Of a stretch of DNA of 64,000 bases, positions 1 to 12,982 are shown piece by piece. Source of the stretch: Luscinia megarhynchos (lineage: Eukaryota; Chordata; Aves; Passeriformes; Turdidae). The stretch is from NCBI GenBank assembly GCA_034336665.1, contig CM067564.1, positions 44,700,951-44,764,950 of the forward strand. The letters are read 5' to 3'. Position 1 is the stretch's first letter. Each line of letters starts with the position of its first letter. A program made the position numbers and the translations under genes. A model generated the notes under the pieces. The model did not search any database, was not told the DNA's origin, and saw only the letters and a list, made by a program, of their open reading frames with translations.

Positions 1-101
1 GCTTGGCCGCGGGCCAGGAGCTCTCACGGACACCAGCGACAGTTTGGTGACAAAGCACTGCAAGGACACAAGGAGAATTCAAACAGCTTATTAAAACCCA
101 C

Positions 102-632
102 TCAGTGTGATGCTCTGAGAGCCCAGCAGAGAGCTGGAGGGGGAAGGAATGAGGGTGAACCTTTATTTTGGGTGGTGGGGATTCCAGCGCTACTTTTAGA
201 TGCGCACCCCAGCAGAGGACAGGCTGAGATTGGTCTTTCAGCAAGGCTCCACTTGGGAATAACATCCAAGGTTCTGTGTCTCGGGGCTGGGTGGCAGCAG
301 GAAAGGGATGGGTTCCAGTTTGGACAAACTGGGATGGCTGGACTTGAGGAGGACGGGAAATGGAAGTCACAGAGCGGCTCTTCTGCATTTTCCTCCCACT
401 GAGAGACCCCATGTAGGTTCAGATATTTAACAAAGGTGTTTAAAGTTGAAGCTAATTTATCCTTGAATCCAGCTGTGTCTTCTGAAGGCAGTTCAGATGT
501 CTCTTGGGATGATTTATCCACTAGAGATTCTTGTTTCCATAAATGCTCCCCAACATGGGCTGATGTTGCACCAAAAATATCCAAGATCTGCCCCTGGAAA
601 CACTTATGTTGTGTAACACTGTCTGTATGTGC
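102..632 (-). other. Unrecognised minus-strand open frame, possible terminal exon
   Basis: The minus strand is open for about 177 codons with no ATG at its head. A TTTCCAG that could be a splice acceptor ends at 594. The first ~70 residues after it look protein-like (GQILDIFGATSAHVGEHLWK, then acidic/Ser-rich, then FKDKLASTLNTFVKYLNLHG). The remainder is Pro/Ser-rich like translated UTR. A minus-strand AATAAA lies inside at 167-162. I recognise no family, and it may be chance. Confidence 0.2.
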
Positions 633-1672
633 TCAAAAATGTTAAAAAAAATTTGTTTTGGGATTTGGACCAACTTCTTGCTGGTGGGTCAGGAGTGCAC
701 CCTAAAGGCTGCAAAATGAACAGGCAAATAGGAAGAGCATGCTCCTTGGGTTTAAAAATCCAATCTGTGCTTGTTGTCAGGTGCAGGACAGATCCTTAGA
801 AATAGGCAGAGATGGGATCTGTATTAAAAACTCCTCCAAAACTGAAAAGGTAATTTTTTTTTCTTTCTGAGTTGGTCCCATTTTAGATGTCACTTTGAGG
901 TCTGGTTCGTATCCTTATCATCCTGAACAAAAATTGGATTAATCCAGTTGTTTTTTCTCTGTTTCACAGGCTCTGTGTGCAGGGATCTTTGGTCTTAGGC
1001 CACATGGCTGATGAGGGTGGTGAAAGGGGAAGGAAGGTCATTTTGCAGTGGAAGAATAAGACCTCAGTTATTAATGGCAAAGGCTGAAATTTTCTGTCTC
1101 AGCCTTAATTGATTTTGGCAAATTTAACTGGAGGGGGAGGTAGAAATTGGCTTAGAAATTAAGCTCTAATACTTAAATGTATATTAGATCTATTGTAGAG
1201 AAATGAGGAGACAGCCTTGTTAGACATTTATTCTAAGTGGCTTCTGCTGGATACAGAGAGATGACAAAGAGAAAAATACCCAATTTCTAACTTGGACAAA
1301 GGAGACTTGAAAGGCACTTCAGAAAGGTTTGGAGAAACTCTGTTTGAGAAAGTCCTTCTTTGAAACCTAATAGCAAAGACCACTTTTTTTTTCCTTTACT
1401 CCCTGGAGTGTAAAGGTAGGAGAGCAAGATAAGACATTCCACCATGTAGGCAAATGGGGGGAAAAAAAAAAAAAGGGAAAAGTTTAACTGATACTGCTGC
1501 AGGCTGTGGAAAGTGGAGGGCTCCCAGGGTGACTATTATGTGCTGCTTATCAAAATACTGTGAGCCCTGACTGTGAGAAAAAGCAGAGTAGTTAAAGAGA
1601 TGCTCTGTGCCAGCATGGGTCTGGTTAGCAGTGGTTATACTGGAACAACATCAAGTAACCAAGGTCCTCAAA

Positions 1673-1802
1673 ATATATCTATATATCTATATATCTATAT
1701 ATCTATATATCTATATATCTATATATCTATATATCTATATGTCTATATATCTATATGTCTATATGTCTATATGTCTATATGTCTATACCTGTATCTATAT
1801 CC
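1673..1802. repeat. Microsatellite, 8-bp TATATCTA unit
   Basis: About 130 bp of period-8 TATATCTA copies drifting to TATGTCTA in the second half. Both strands stay open and give meaningless Tyr/Ile/Leu ORFs. Confidence 0.9.
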
Positions 1803-4800
1803 ACATTGAATAAGCTATAAAGTTGTTCTCATTGGACATTTCTAATTTATCAAGCAACAGAATAAATATTTAAAGCACAGGTAAGGGAAGCAAGTTTTCT
1901 ACCATGTACTGAGTGAGTTAATAAGGAGCAGCCTCAAAGCAGGCTGTGATTGCAGAACTCCAAATCAGTATTCTCATCATGTATTTTTTGCAGCCATCAC
2001 TCTCTGTTGGCAACCTGGTTTTGGAGCCTGAAGGAATTAAAAAAACCCAATAAACAAATAAGAATTTGTTCCTGTGGTTTCTCTTGGCAAAGTGGAGAAG
2101 GTAACAACACACAGTAAAGGCAGAAAGCAACCTCCTCCTGTTTTATTTTCTTTTTTGTTGGCTTTTTCTTCCTAATATTGGTCTCATTTTCAGATGGAAC
2201 AGCACCCTGATCTGGTTTGACACAATGCTAAATGCTCTCCACTGCCTCAGTCTAAGGGCACATAAATTTATACAACATTGCCATAAAACCCCCAAAATCC
2301 TGTGTGGCAATGAAAAGCTGTGATGCCTGTGCTGCAAATGGGATGAACCAGCAGTTCTGGGGCTCCCAGAAATCCTGATCCAAACTGAGAGACAGCCAGG
2401 ACAAAATATAAGCAAAGTGGGACAGGTATCTTGTCAGCTGTGAAGCCAGAGCAAAATTCACAGCCTTGAGCCCAGATTTCAAGTGCAGGAGTTAGTTTCC
2501 CCATCACCTCCATTTTCCTGAGCCTCAGGGTCATTCCCATGCCAAAAAGCCAAGGAGAGATGCTGATGTCTTTGAGATAAAGAATAAATTTTCCTGTCCT
2601 CTACAGTATGTGGAATACTGTGGAAAAGGAAAGTTTAGAGATTAATGCAACACCCTATTATAGACAATTATTTTGTTTCCTTACAATTTTCCCAGATGGC
2701 TAAAAAAAGCCCTCAAGGCTCTCAGTCCATGTGATTTTGTGGGCTTCTAAGACAGCTCCTGCCCATGAATGGCACCAATAAATCCCCATTAACTGCATTC
2801 AACAGGAGAATGATCTTTTTTTCTCATTAAAGCTTCACAAAGGGTTCAAAACCTCATTTTATGGCAGGGTGCTTTGATTTAAATTGATGTGGCTTAAATT
2901 ATGAATTTTAATCATGACTTAAAATACAGAAGGAGAAAGTAATAATTTGAATGATTTGATTTTTATCATGTTTTTCATTTACAATTCATAGCTATATCCC
3001 TTAAGCAGGGCTGATTCTCCTCATTGTAAAACTTGGAGATTTACAGCCCACTCTTGCCTTTCAACTGTGTTTTCTAACCAGGCTGGCACACTCTGAACAT
3101 ATTTGTTGAAGGAATTTTATAGCCTGAGACCTCTCTATTTTGATTTCTAATTTATGCATCTCTGGAGTCATCCTTGATAGTGATGAATAAAACCAATTTA
3201 AGGTTCATAGGTGGAAATCACTCTTTGCTTGTAGAGGAAATTTCTGTTAAACTGACAAATGCAAAAGAGCATTTAAAGTTCCTTGAAGATACATCAAATA
3301 ACTGAGGACCTGGGTGCCTTATGCAATAAACTTTTCAACAAACTTTTCAGTTTAGTGTTAAGTAATTCACAGAGCAAATCTCCAGCATCAATCTGTGATG
3401 GAGTTAGTGACTGCAAAGAATTGTTCTGTGTCCCTTGAGGGTTTCAAATAAACAGAAGTCATTCTCTTAAAATTCACTTTTACTCTTTAAAATGGGAGAG
3501 GAAACAATTTTATTTTTCAGCTGCCAGTTTCCAGTTGTTTTCATAGCCTGGAATTAACTGTTGGAGGAGCAGTTGAATGTCTCTCCTTGATTTGCAGAGG
3601 GAATTTCAATGATAGCTGAGGTTTATGCACATAACTTTTGACTAAATGACTATCCCATGCTGAATATCTGGATGCCCTGGACATCTGCCCATAGTGTAGG
3701 CAGAAAGCAATTAAAGAGAAGCAGAAATTAACAATACTTCCTTTAATTGTTTTTGTCTCACATCCAAATCCAGCCCCACTTAGTGTTGGAAAATCTGAGT
3801 TCCCCAAGTGCCAGGGGTGTCCTGGTTGGGTTTTGTCTCACTGCAATATATTTAATGTTCTCTTTGATGTTAGATGATAAAATCTGGTCTCCCAAAACTT
3901 AGGAAGAGGTTTGGCCTGGATGGATTGTGGCCCATTCCCTTCATCCAGCCTGTTCTGATGTGTCCCCTTGCTGATCCAACACGAGAGCATTTTCCCCAGC
4001 AAGCTTGGCAAATAAAACTTTGCTGTTTAAGGCAACAATCACAGAGGGGTGAAAAAGAAGGAGCATAAACCAACCCTGAGTTGATTGTGATTGCCACTCC
4101 TGCCATCACTGCTTTGCACAAAGCCATTCCAGTGGGGGGAACATCTGTTTCTGCTGCAGCACTTCAGTTTAGGCTGATAAAAGTCTGGGCAGCTGCAGTT
4201 TGAGCCAGCTCAAACAGAGGATGCTCTAACAGACCCTGGGCAGCTCCTGCAGCCCTCCCTCTGCATTTCCTTAGTCCAAACCCCTCTCAGGCTCTTGGGA
4301 GGAGCAACATTTTATGATGGCCATGCTCCTGAGAAGTTCTTCCCTATGAGTGGTTATCAAAACCTGGCCTGTAATTCACCATCTCACCCCCAAACATTAT
4401 TTTCTGGGGAGTTTTCCAGCCAGGAGAAAGTCAGTAGTGGATGGGGTGGTGTTCAGCAATTCCTAATGAGGACAAGGATGGGAAATACAACCCCTACAGC
4501 TGGCTTCCAGTGAAGGACAAAACCTGTCACCCATCACTGTCCAGGCCCCCATTCCAGGTTTCTCCAAATCACAGCTTCAGTTGCTGGGGGTGATTTAGGG
4601 CAGCCAGTTTTGGGGGTGAAAAAAAGCTTTTATTTTGGTTCAAGCAGGGTGGAGTGGTGGGAGGATGGTGAAAAGTAGAAATGTGAGGTTGGGCTGGTGG
4701 CAAGAGAAGTGGGGGATGTCATGATCAGTGTGTACATTTTAGAGGGTTGGGGAGGGAAATGCAGGAGTCCAAACTGATGGGTTGAGAAAGGGGAAAGTGT

Positions 4801-5454
4801 TTTTCTGCTTTAAAAAAATCCACCTGTTTGTGTGTTCCTATTACTGCATCTGGCCATGGGTAGCCAATAGCTGCACTGGGTAAAATTTTGGGTGTTTAAA
4901 GGAGTTTGGTTGTCACAGGAAAACCCCAGAGAGCAGTGTTCTTCCTCCCTGACTACGTTAGAAATTAAAATTCCAGCATTTTGTCAGCATCCTTGATGGA
5001 AGCAAAGTGAACTGGCCCCACCAGCAGCTCCTGCTCCTTCAGGAGTCTCTGCACTTAATCCCTGGCCAGCACAGAGGATCTCAGCATTGCAGGACATGCC
5101 ATGGAAAATTGGATATGCCTCTGCTAGGGTGCAGGGCCCCAGCATGGTGGTCACTGGTGAGAAATTCATGGGGGTACTGTGGAGAGTGGGTTATTTTGGA
5201 CCAGACAAAAAGCCAAGCTCTGGGGTGGTCCCACTGCCTACAACTCTGTATATCTCTGCTTTTCACAGAGAAAAATCCCACTGCCAATCCTGATAAAATA
5301 CTGCAAGGGGAAGGGGGAAAAAAAAGCAAAAAAACCCCAAAAAAACAAAGAAACAAAATAAAATAAGTCAGGAAACCACCAAAAGAAGCTATGTGTATTT
5401 TGGGGCACTGTTTGTGTTTGAGCAGCAGGAGGAGGAGGGGGAGGAGAACTGAGA

Positions 5455-5666
5455 ATGGATGGATGGATGGATGATGGATGGATGGATGGATGGATGGATG
5501 GATGGATGGATGGATTTGACGGATTTGACGGATGGATTTGGACGATGGATTTGACGGATGATGGATGGACGGATTTGGACGGATGGATGGATGGATTTGA
5601 CGGATTTGGATGGATGGATTTGACGGATTTGACGGATGGATGACGGATTTGACGGATGGATGGATT

Positions 5667-5697
<31 letters not shown>

Positions 5698-5961
5698 ATG
5701 GATGGATGGATGGATGGATGGATGGATGGATGGATGGATGGATGGATGGATGGATGGATGGATGGATGGATGGATGATGGATGGATGGATGGATGGATGG
5801 ATGGATGGATGGATGGATGGATGGATGATGGATGGATGGATGGATGGATGGATGGATGGATGGATGGATGGATGGATGGATGGATGGATGGATCATGGAT
5901 GGATGGATGGATGGATGGATGGATGGATGGATGGATGGATGGATGGATGGATGGATGGATG
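5455..5961. repeat. GGAT tetranucleotide array with GGATTTGAC variants
   Basis: 507 bp of GGAT copies. The part at about 5513-5670 mixes in TTTGAC units. Period 4 without stop codons gives long false ORFs on both strands (Met-Asp-Gly-Trp or Ile-His-Pro-Ser repeats). Confidence 0.95.
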
Positions 5962-6177
5962 TAAAGCTGGCCTTTTGGGGAGGGCTCCCTTCTAATCCAG
6001 CTCAGAAGCAGTTTTGGGGCAGGGGTTTATCTCTCTCTTGGCTGGTCAGATTGGTACCCTGAGGTGCTGGAAGAGGAGTGTTGATAAAGTGGATGAGTGA
6101 GAGGAGCAGCACAAGGAAACCACTGATGGGAAACTGCCTTTGAAGCTGGATTTTGGAGAGGGCTTCTGAGATCCCAC

Positions 6178-6245
6178 TTTATTTATTGATGTATTTATTT
6201 ATGTATGTATGCATTTATTTATTTATTTATTTTAAAATTTATTTA
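6178..6245. repeat. AT-rich ATTT/ATGT simple repeat
   Basis: TTTATTTATT-type copies with TATG variants over about 68 bp. Confidence 0.8.
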
Positions 6246-7202
6246 CTCCTGTTCTGAAAGCTGACACTCATCACAGTGAGGGGAAGGGTAAGAAAAATGC
6301 AGCCCATGAGCTGTTTCTGCAAGGATTTTGGCTCAGTCTGAGCAGAAGCATCTCTCTGCTCAAATCTGACAAGATCAGATGCTCCCAGCCTATGTCTGAA
6401 GAAATTAGAAGCATTCCTGCCTCAGGAGTTTATTTCTTAGAGGAATTCTTTTAGAAAGGTAATAGAGGAAATATCGGAGGAAATATTTTTTAGAATTTAT
6501 TTCTGAGACCCTCAGATCTCTCAGCCCCTGTTTTAAGCACCAAGACTATTCTTTGCTGAGATGGACAGTTGTGCCTGTGACCAGATTTCTCATTTTTCTC
6601 CTCAGAAAAGGCAAGAAATGGCTTGTTACAGGAACCTGGTGCCACCTGCATCTCTCAGGACTACCCAAAGCCAAAGAGTTGCAAATTTTCCTAGTCTGTT
6701 CAAGCTATGGTTGTTGCCATGAAACTGCCAAGAGTGGGGAAAGGAGGAGCCCTCTGCTTGATAATCTAGATTAGGAATAAGGAATTTGTTCTGTGGTAAT
6801 AAGGATCAATTTTTGGATCTGCTTGGATTTGGATTTGAGCCATCTTCCCAGGGGGGAGGGCCTAGCATCCAAATGTCCTGATGCTATAACTCATCTCCAT
6901 CACAGGTTTGGACTGCCCTCCAGGCATCAGGGGTGTTTGCAAGAAGGGGATTTTCTCCACATTTTGCTTTCCTCCAACTCTGTTTCTGCTGCTGTTGTGA
7001 GAGCTGATTTGAATTCCTGCAGCAGCACAGGACTTGGCCATCTGCTGCATCACCCTTAGTTCCAAAATGCAGTGTCTGGATTCCAGCACATCCTATTTAT
7101 TTGGCTGCTCTGCTGTGCAGAAACTTCCTGGGCAAAGGACCTGATGCTGCTGGTTTGCATCATTTGAGCATTTCAGCCTTTCATCAGTGGCACTGTGGCC
7201 CA

Positions 7203-7366
7203 CATTGAGAGGTCTGGGTACTGGGAGGGGCTGGAGATGGAGGAGCAGAGCAATTCCAGGCCAGTTTGAGAGGAGCTCTGGTCCAGTGGGAGGTGTCCCT
7301 GCCCATGGCTGGAATGAGATGATCTTCAAGGTCCCTTCCAGCCCAAACCATTCTGTGATTCTGTGC
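7203..7366 (+). mobile_element. CR1 LINE fragment, 3' end
   Basis: Typical CR1 tail: CCTGCCCATGGCTGGAATGA, GATCTTCAAGGTCCCTTCCA, then CATTCTGTGATTCTGTG. 5'-truncated, as most CR1 copies are. Confidence 0.85.
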
Positions 7367-8607
7367 TGAGTCTGTGCCAGCCACCAGGGGTAGGAGCATG
7401 CCTGCACCACAGAGCAGTGTCTGCAGTACACAGGCTTGCAAGTTATTAATAATTTAAAGCAATCAATTGCTAAGAATTTAAAGCAAATAACAATCAATCA
7501 CTGAGAATTATCAATGAGTATTGCTAGAAGTTGTCATTTGCTTTGCATGGCTCAGCTCTTTCTTGCCTCTATGGCTAGCAGGCTCAGGGCTTGATTTCTG
7601 AGTGGTGTCCAGCAGCATTTTATCCAGTTATAATTTCCAGAGATGTCGGGGTAAGATGGGGCTCAGGGCAGTGAGAGGGAATTTCTGCACAGCTGATTGT
7701 GCTTCTCCAAATGCACATTTGAAATCTCTGGGGGGATTTTTCAGCTGTCTCTTCTGCCTCGCTGTAATCAGGGATGCTGTTGTCAGGTAGTTTTGGCAGC
7801 AAAGCCATGCTTTGGTTTGGCATGGGATCACTTGCAAACATTTCAGGAATGTTCACGGAGCTGCAGCCTTCACCAGAGCAGGGGCTCCATCTCCACTGCC
7901 CAGCCCCAGGATTACAGCAGCAGCACCCAGTTCAGTACCCTCTCTTTGCTCTGCTGCTGGCTTTCTGTGGGTTCCATCCTGTCCCTGCCCTCTCCTCCCA
8001 TCCCCAGCCCCACCCTGACTCCAGCTCAGTTCCCTGAAGGAAATGCCCAAGCTGACATGTCAGATTTCCCTGCTGAGCCCAAAGCAGGAGCTGGTGTCTG
8101 TCACCCCAGGAGCAGAGGAATTGGGGTATGATCACCCAGCCCAGCCCCACAGGTCCTTCCTTTACCCAGAGCTGCCACTCACCTCTGTGGATCCCCTCCA
8201 AGGTGGGAACTCAGTCTGGAATTTGCAGGCCTGGTGGCCTCTCTTAGGAGAAAGAGGAGGATGATTAGCAGCAGGGAGGGGATGCAGCTCCTTCTTCCTT
8301 CCTGCTTCCTTTGCTCCCTTCCCTTGCCCTGCCATGGCCTCCCCTCCAGGCACTGCCCTGGGGAGAAGGATTTGATGGCAGGGGGATGTTTTTGGTGGCA
8401 GAGAGATTTCAGCAAAGCCCTGAGTTGAAAAGGTGACATGGACAGGGTCTGTTCCCTCCACACCTCCCTGACTGTAGCTGCTGTAAGCTTTGCTTCCCTC
8501 TAGATACCATTTAGGATTTTCCTCCCTGACCAGCAAATCTCTTTGTGCTCAAACTCACTACGTGTCCAGAGAGTTTTTGGGGAGCTGAGTACATCTAATG
8601 CTGTGTG

Positions 8608-8662
8608 CTGTATTTTTTTCATATATACACATATATATATATATTTTTTATTTTTTTTTTTT
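8608..8662. repeat. TA repeat and T-rich tract
   Basis: Alternating TATATA followed by runs of T. Low complexity only. Confidence 0.8.
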
Positions 8663-8824
8663 CTGGAGTTTCTCAGCACGCAACCACACCATTGAAACCT
8701 ACTGAGTGCAGAGCACTGCCTCCCCAACCCGGTGACATCCCACAACTTCCCATGCTCTTCTGCTCAGCTGCAACCACACAGGAATCTCACTCCTTGCTGG
8801 GCTGCTGGGTGGACAACATTGTTC

Positions 8825-9060
8825 CCCTATTGAGTCATTAACAATGAGGTCATTGGGCTGGAAAGACAATGTCATTCAGCAGCCAAGAACCCAGCTGGCT
8901 GATCCCGGTTGTGTCTCATCTCCTATGACAAAGCCACTTTTAATTGACTAATTAAAGCTTTTGCAGGCTCCATCTTGGAAGGGATGACCAAAATAGACAT
9001 TGTTCTTTGTCAGCATTAAGTCAGGCCAGTTGGCTGATTAAGAAGCAAGACCTTTCTTCC
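8825..9060. promoter_or_regulatory. Candidate conserved non-coding element in PODXL intron 1
   Basis: A repeat-free block carries a perfect TGAGTCA (8831-8837) and a homeodomain-like TAATTGACTAATTAAAG at 8941-8957, with balanced composition unlike the decayed repeats around it. It has no ORF. It is judged by texture only; no alignment was possible. Confidence 0.25.
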
Positions 9061-10185
9061 TCCTCCACTTTGCCACTTGCTGTGCAGGCCCTAATTCCTG
9101 GTCCTGGCAATGGGAAAAGCTCCTCAGAGATATCCCACCATGTGTTGCAGAGCAAGCTGTTTGAATGAGGCCCCAAGGACCTCAAGAAAATTCACCCAGA
9201 GCCCACTCAAGCCACTCTGGGACAGCCTCTCTGTGTTACCATCACACTTTTTGTTGGATACTTGATATTTTGGGTTCCCAGCTCCTGTAGGATTGTGATG
9301 TTGCACCTAAACCCATGGAATTGGGATGCTCCCATACCCTGTAGTCTTACAAGGACAATTTGATCCACTGGCTGTAGGCCAAGGGCATTTTTCTTCCCAT
9401 TTCTGGGCCATCTTTCCCTTTATGTACTTTCTGGGTGGTGCAGTGCAGGTGGAAAGCAGGGACCTGTCCAAGCACTGGCAAGAGATGTGCCCAGAGTAAA
9501 TCCCTGCTTCCCTCAGCTCCTGCACTGCCAGGATCCTCACCACTCTCTGAATGAAGATGTTTTGAGCCCTGAGACTAATGGGCATTCTGCCCTTGACATT
9601 TCTTGCTCTCATTGCTGCTCTGATTAATATCACCCCAAAAAGTGAATAAATGCGCCCGGAGGGACTCCACAGGACAAGCACTGTTTAGTGCAGCCACCTT
9701 GCCATTTCCATGAAACCCCCAGGGTTTCTTCTGCCTGCAGTGTGATTGTCTCAGTCCAGATTTATCTCTTTTTGCTGCCCAGGCCCTGAGCAGGAACGCT
9801 GGGTGTGTGTTTACCAGGGCTGGTGTCCCAGCCCTAAAGCACAGCAGCCGCTTCTTTTGAAGAACACACAAAGCAAGGAAGAGGAGCAATTGTTTGGGAG
9901 GAAGTTGAACCATAATGTAATAGACTCCCATGGGATTTACTATTAGTAATTATTTGTATTGCTCTGGCACCTAACCAAGCTTGGGGCCCCGGTTAGAAAG
10001 GTGCTGTAAATGAAGACAGCTCCTCTGTCCAAAATCTGCCCACTCTTGAAGGTAGAGATGGGGAAACTGAGGCAGGGAGAGGCTGACAAGTGTAACAAGG
10101 CTTGTTTTAGAGAGTTGTGGCTGAGCCAGCACACAGTGCTTGCAGGAGCATCCTTCCTCTCTAGGGGTAAATCCTAAAATAAGGA

Positions 10186-10315
10186 ACTGCAAAATGGTTT
10201 GGGTGGGAAGGAACTTTAAAGACCATCTCGTTCTAACCCCTGCCATGGGCAGGGATACCTTCCTCTGGACCAGGTTGCTCAAATCCCATCCAACCTGGCC
10301 TTGAGCACTTCCTCT
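10186..10315 (-). mobile_element. CR1 LINE fragment
   Basis: Reverse CR1 tail: GGTTTGGGTGGGAAGGAAC, ACCATCTCGTTCTAACCCC, TGCCATGGGCAGGGA, CATCCAACCTGGCCTTGAGC. Confidence 0.85.
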
Positions 10316-10842
10316 ACTTGAGCTGCTTCTTCCTAAGAGGCCACTGGGTAACAAATATACTCTGCTGGAGGGTCCTGCCCTGGGACAACACTGGAAAAGG
10401 TAGTTTCCCACTGTTTGTTCTTTTAATAAGTGATTTCTGTGACCATGTGTACTATTTAAAGGAGGGGAGGAGCAAGAGCTATCAAAGTGCTTCAAATGGA
10501 AACTGACTCCTGAAAAACAAAATAAAACAAACAAACAAACAACAAAACAAAAAGCTAAAATGGATTTCTTTTCATGTAAAACGGACTGTTTCAGGAGAGT
10601 TAAATAATGAGGCAATTACAGAATTGCCAACAATAGAAGCTGATCAGATTACAAGGGCCTGTACAGCCAGATTGTCACTGGAGCCATTTGGTGGGAAAGA
10701 AACTCAGTGCCAGACAGTCTTTAAATAGTTTTGAATAAGAGGGAGGGTTGGCTGTGTCCTTCCCTTCCGAGGCTCTCCCCACCTAAAGAATAGCACTGAG
10801 CCTCCTGCCAAGTCCAGCCTGAAGGCTCCACTCACAGGCCCA

Positions 10843-10912
10843 GATATATAAATATATATGTAAATACATGTATAAATATAGGTGCTCATGCATGCACATG
10901 TGTATATATAGA
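10843..10912. repeat. AT-rich TATATA/TACATG low-complexity stretch
   Basis: Degenerate TA-rich simple sequence in the probable intron 1. Confidence 0.7.
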
Positions 10913-11429
10913 GCTTCCCAATTATCTAGGAAGACCCCACCCTGAGGGAGGTGTGGGTGTGGAACTGGAGGGGGAAAAAAAATTAAAAAAACAAAGGTGG
11001 GACCCAAAATAGCACAGATACACAAAGGATCCCAAGGAAATGTGGAGCTCTCCTCACGGCATTGACAGGAAATCTCAGGGCTGCTGGCTCAGTAACCCCA
11101 GCTAGCCAAGGTCATGGGGGACTGGTGGTGGTGGAGGGATGGATCCTGACATCCATCTCTGCAGAAATCATGGTTTGGGGGGTGTGAATGGAAGCTTTTA
11201 CATCAGTGAGGATTTGCAGGTGTCCCAGATGTGCCTGCAGAGGAATCTGTCTCCAGCATAGCCTGAAAGAAAAGCAAAGCAGACACAACTGGGGAGTGAT
11301 ATTTAACCAGGAATCACCCAACATTTTACTTAGAGAGGCTGGGATGCTTCAGGGTGCCTCTTGGAGGTGGCCAACTTGCCATCACCTGTGTCTTTCACAT
11401 CACCTTAGAGTGCCAATAAACCAAAGATC

Positions 11430-11490
11430 TCAGAATCACAGGGTATCTCCAGCTGGAAGGGACCCACAAGGGTTATCCAGTTCAAGATAT
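11430..11490 (-). mobile_element. CR1 LINE fragment, short 3' end
   Basis: CAGAATCACAGGGTATCTCC and CTGGAAGGGACCCACAAGGG resemble the reversed CR1 end. Confidence 0.65.
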
Positions 11491-12794
11491 TTCAGGCCAT
11501 CCTCGTTGGGCTCAGCCTGGCCTGGTGGTGGGTGGTGTGTGAGATGGGCTGGGGGAGGCAACGTGACTCACAACCCCAAAAAGATTAAAATTAAATTTGC
11601 TGGCTGGAGACCATAAGTTTGGGCTGATTCTTGACTCATCAGAGGTGCAGGGCACACAAAGGAGGGTGAGGCCCTGGGGCTGATCGCGTCCCCACCATCT
11701 CCTTTCTGCTGGTCCCTTCTGTGTTCTGTCCTGGGGAGAGAGTCGTGCCAGGGCGCTGGCAAGCTCCCCAGCAGGCCAGCAGTGGTGACAGGAGCAGGCA
11801 GAGGCTGCCTGAGGGCGATTCCTGCTGTAAATCTCCAGGGGAGGTGCAGAGGAAAGGGAGGTGCAGGGAGCAGGCCGCAGCGTGGCGGTGCCAGGGCGCC
11901 AGCACGAGCTGACCTCCCACTCACCCAGCTCCATCTTGTCCCCTGGAACACTGCAGCCTGTGGCCAGGCTGAGATCTCCTTGTTCTTTTGGGTTTAGGGT
12001 CTCTCCTCTTGTTTATGGCTGTGGCTGGGCTTGCAGCTTCAGCCCCCAGCTGAGGATGGCATCCTCGGTTTTGATGGCACCAGTCTGAGCATTAAATCGC
12101 TGCTACTAACACCAGCTTTAATATCTCTGTGGTCTGGCTTTGTCAGGCTGTGGGGTCCCAGAGAAGCCAGTAGTCTGTCCTTGGGGTAGATCCTTTTCCT
12201 TCAGGAAGAGTGCCCCCTACAAGAAAGGGAATATTTCCTCCTTTCCTCTTCCTCACTGCAGAAATTAGAGTGACACAAAAAGTGAGGGGAGTTTTGGCTG
12301 CACAACCAACCCAGAGGAGCTCTGCTGCACAGGAGCCCTGTGGCCCTCATTGCCCCTGGATAAAGTCTAGACTGATGCACAGCACCCAACTTGAGTGACA
12401 TTGGATGTGACAACTCTTCCCCGGTGCTGGCCAGCTGGCAGAGGTTCAGCTGGCAGGATGAGTAGCTCAGGGCCAGCTCCATCCCTGCCTTGCTCAGCAT
12501 GAACCCAAATATGGACCCAGCCAGCTGGAGAGGAGAGCAAGGCAAGGAATTTCATCCCCCTGTGCCACCCAACAGCTTGGAGAGAGCTCTGCCTTCTTGT
12601 GCTCCTCCTTTCTCCATGGCAAAAACTGAGTTCCAGGGAGATCTGATTGTGGCTTTTCTGTAGTTAAGGGGCCTTAGAAGAGAGATAGGGGCAAGCTTTT
12701 TAGCAGGCTCTGTTGCAATGAAATGAGGGATGATGGTTTTAAACTGAACAAGGCTCAATTTAGATTAGACAAAAGGCAAAGATTTTTGATGATA

Positions 12795-12982
12795 AGGGTG
12801 CTGAGATGCTGGCACATTTTGTCCAGTGAAGCTGTGGATGCCCCAGCCCTGGAAATGTTCAAGATAAAGTTGGATGGGACTCTGAGCAATCTGATCTAGT
12901 TGAATATGTCCCTGCTCATTGCAGGGGGGTTGGACACGGTTTTAAATATCTGTTCAACCCAAACTAATCTATGATTCTATGG
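12795..12982 (+). mobile_element. CR1 LINE fragment, 3' end
   Basis: GAAGCTGTGGATGCCCCAGC, GAAATGTTCAAG, GTTGGATGGGACTCTGAGCA and the tail CTAATCTATGATTCTATGG. Confidence 0.85.

Noticed and set aside
5081..5995. 271-codon minus-strand and 119-codon plus-strand frames
   Set aside because: GGAT array artefacts, the same as in intron 4.
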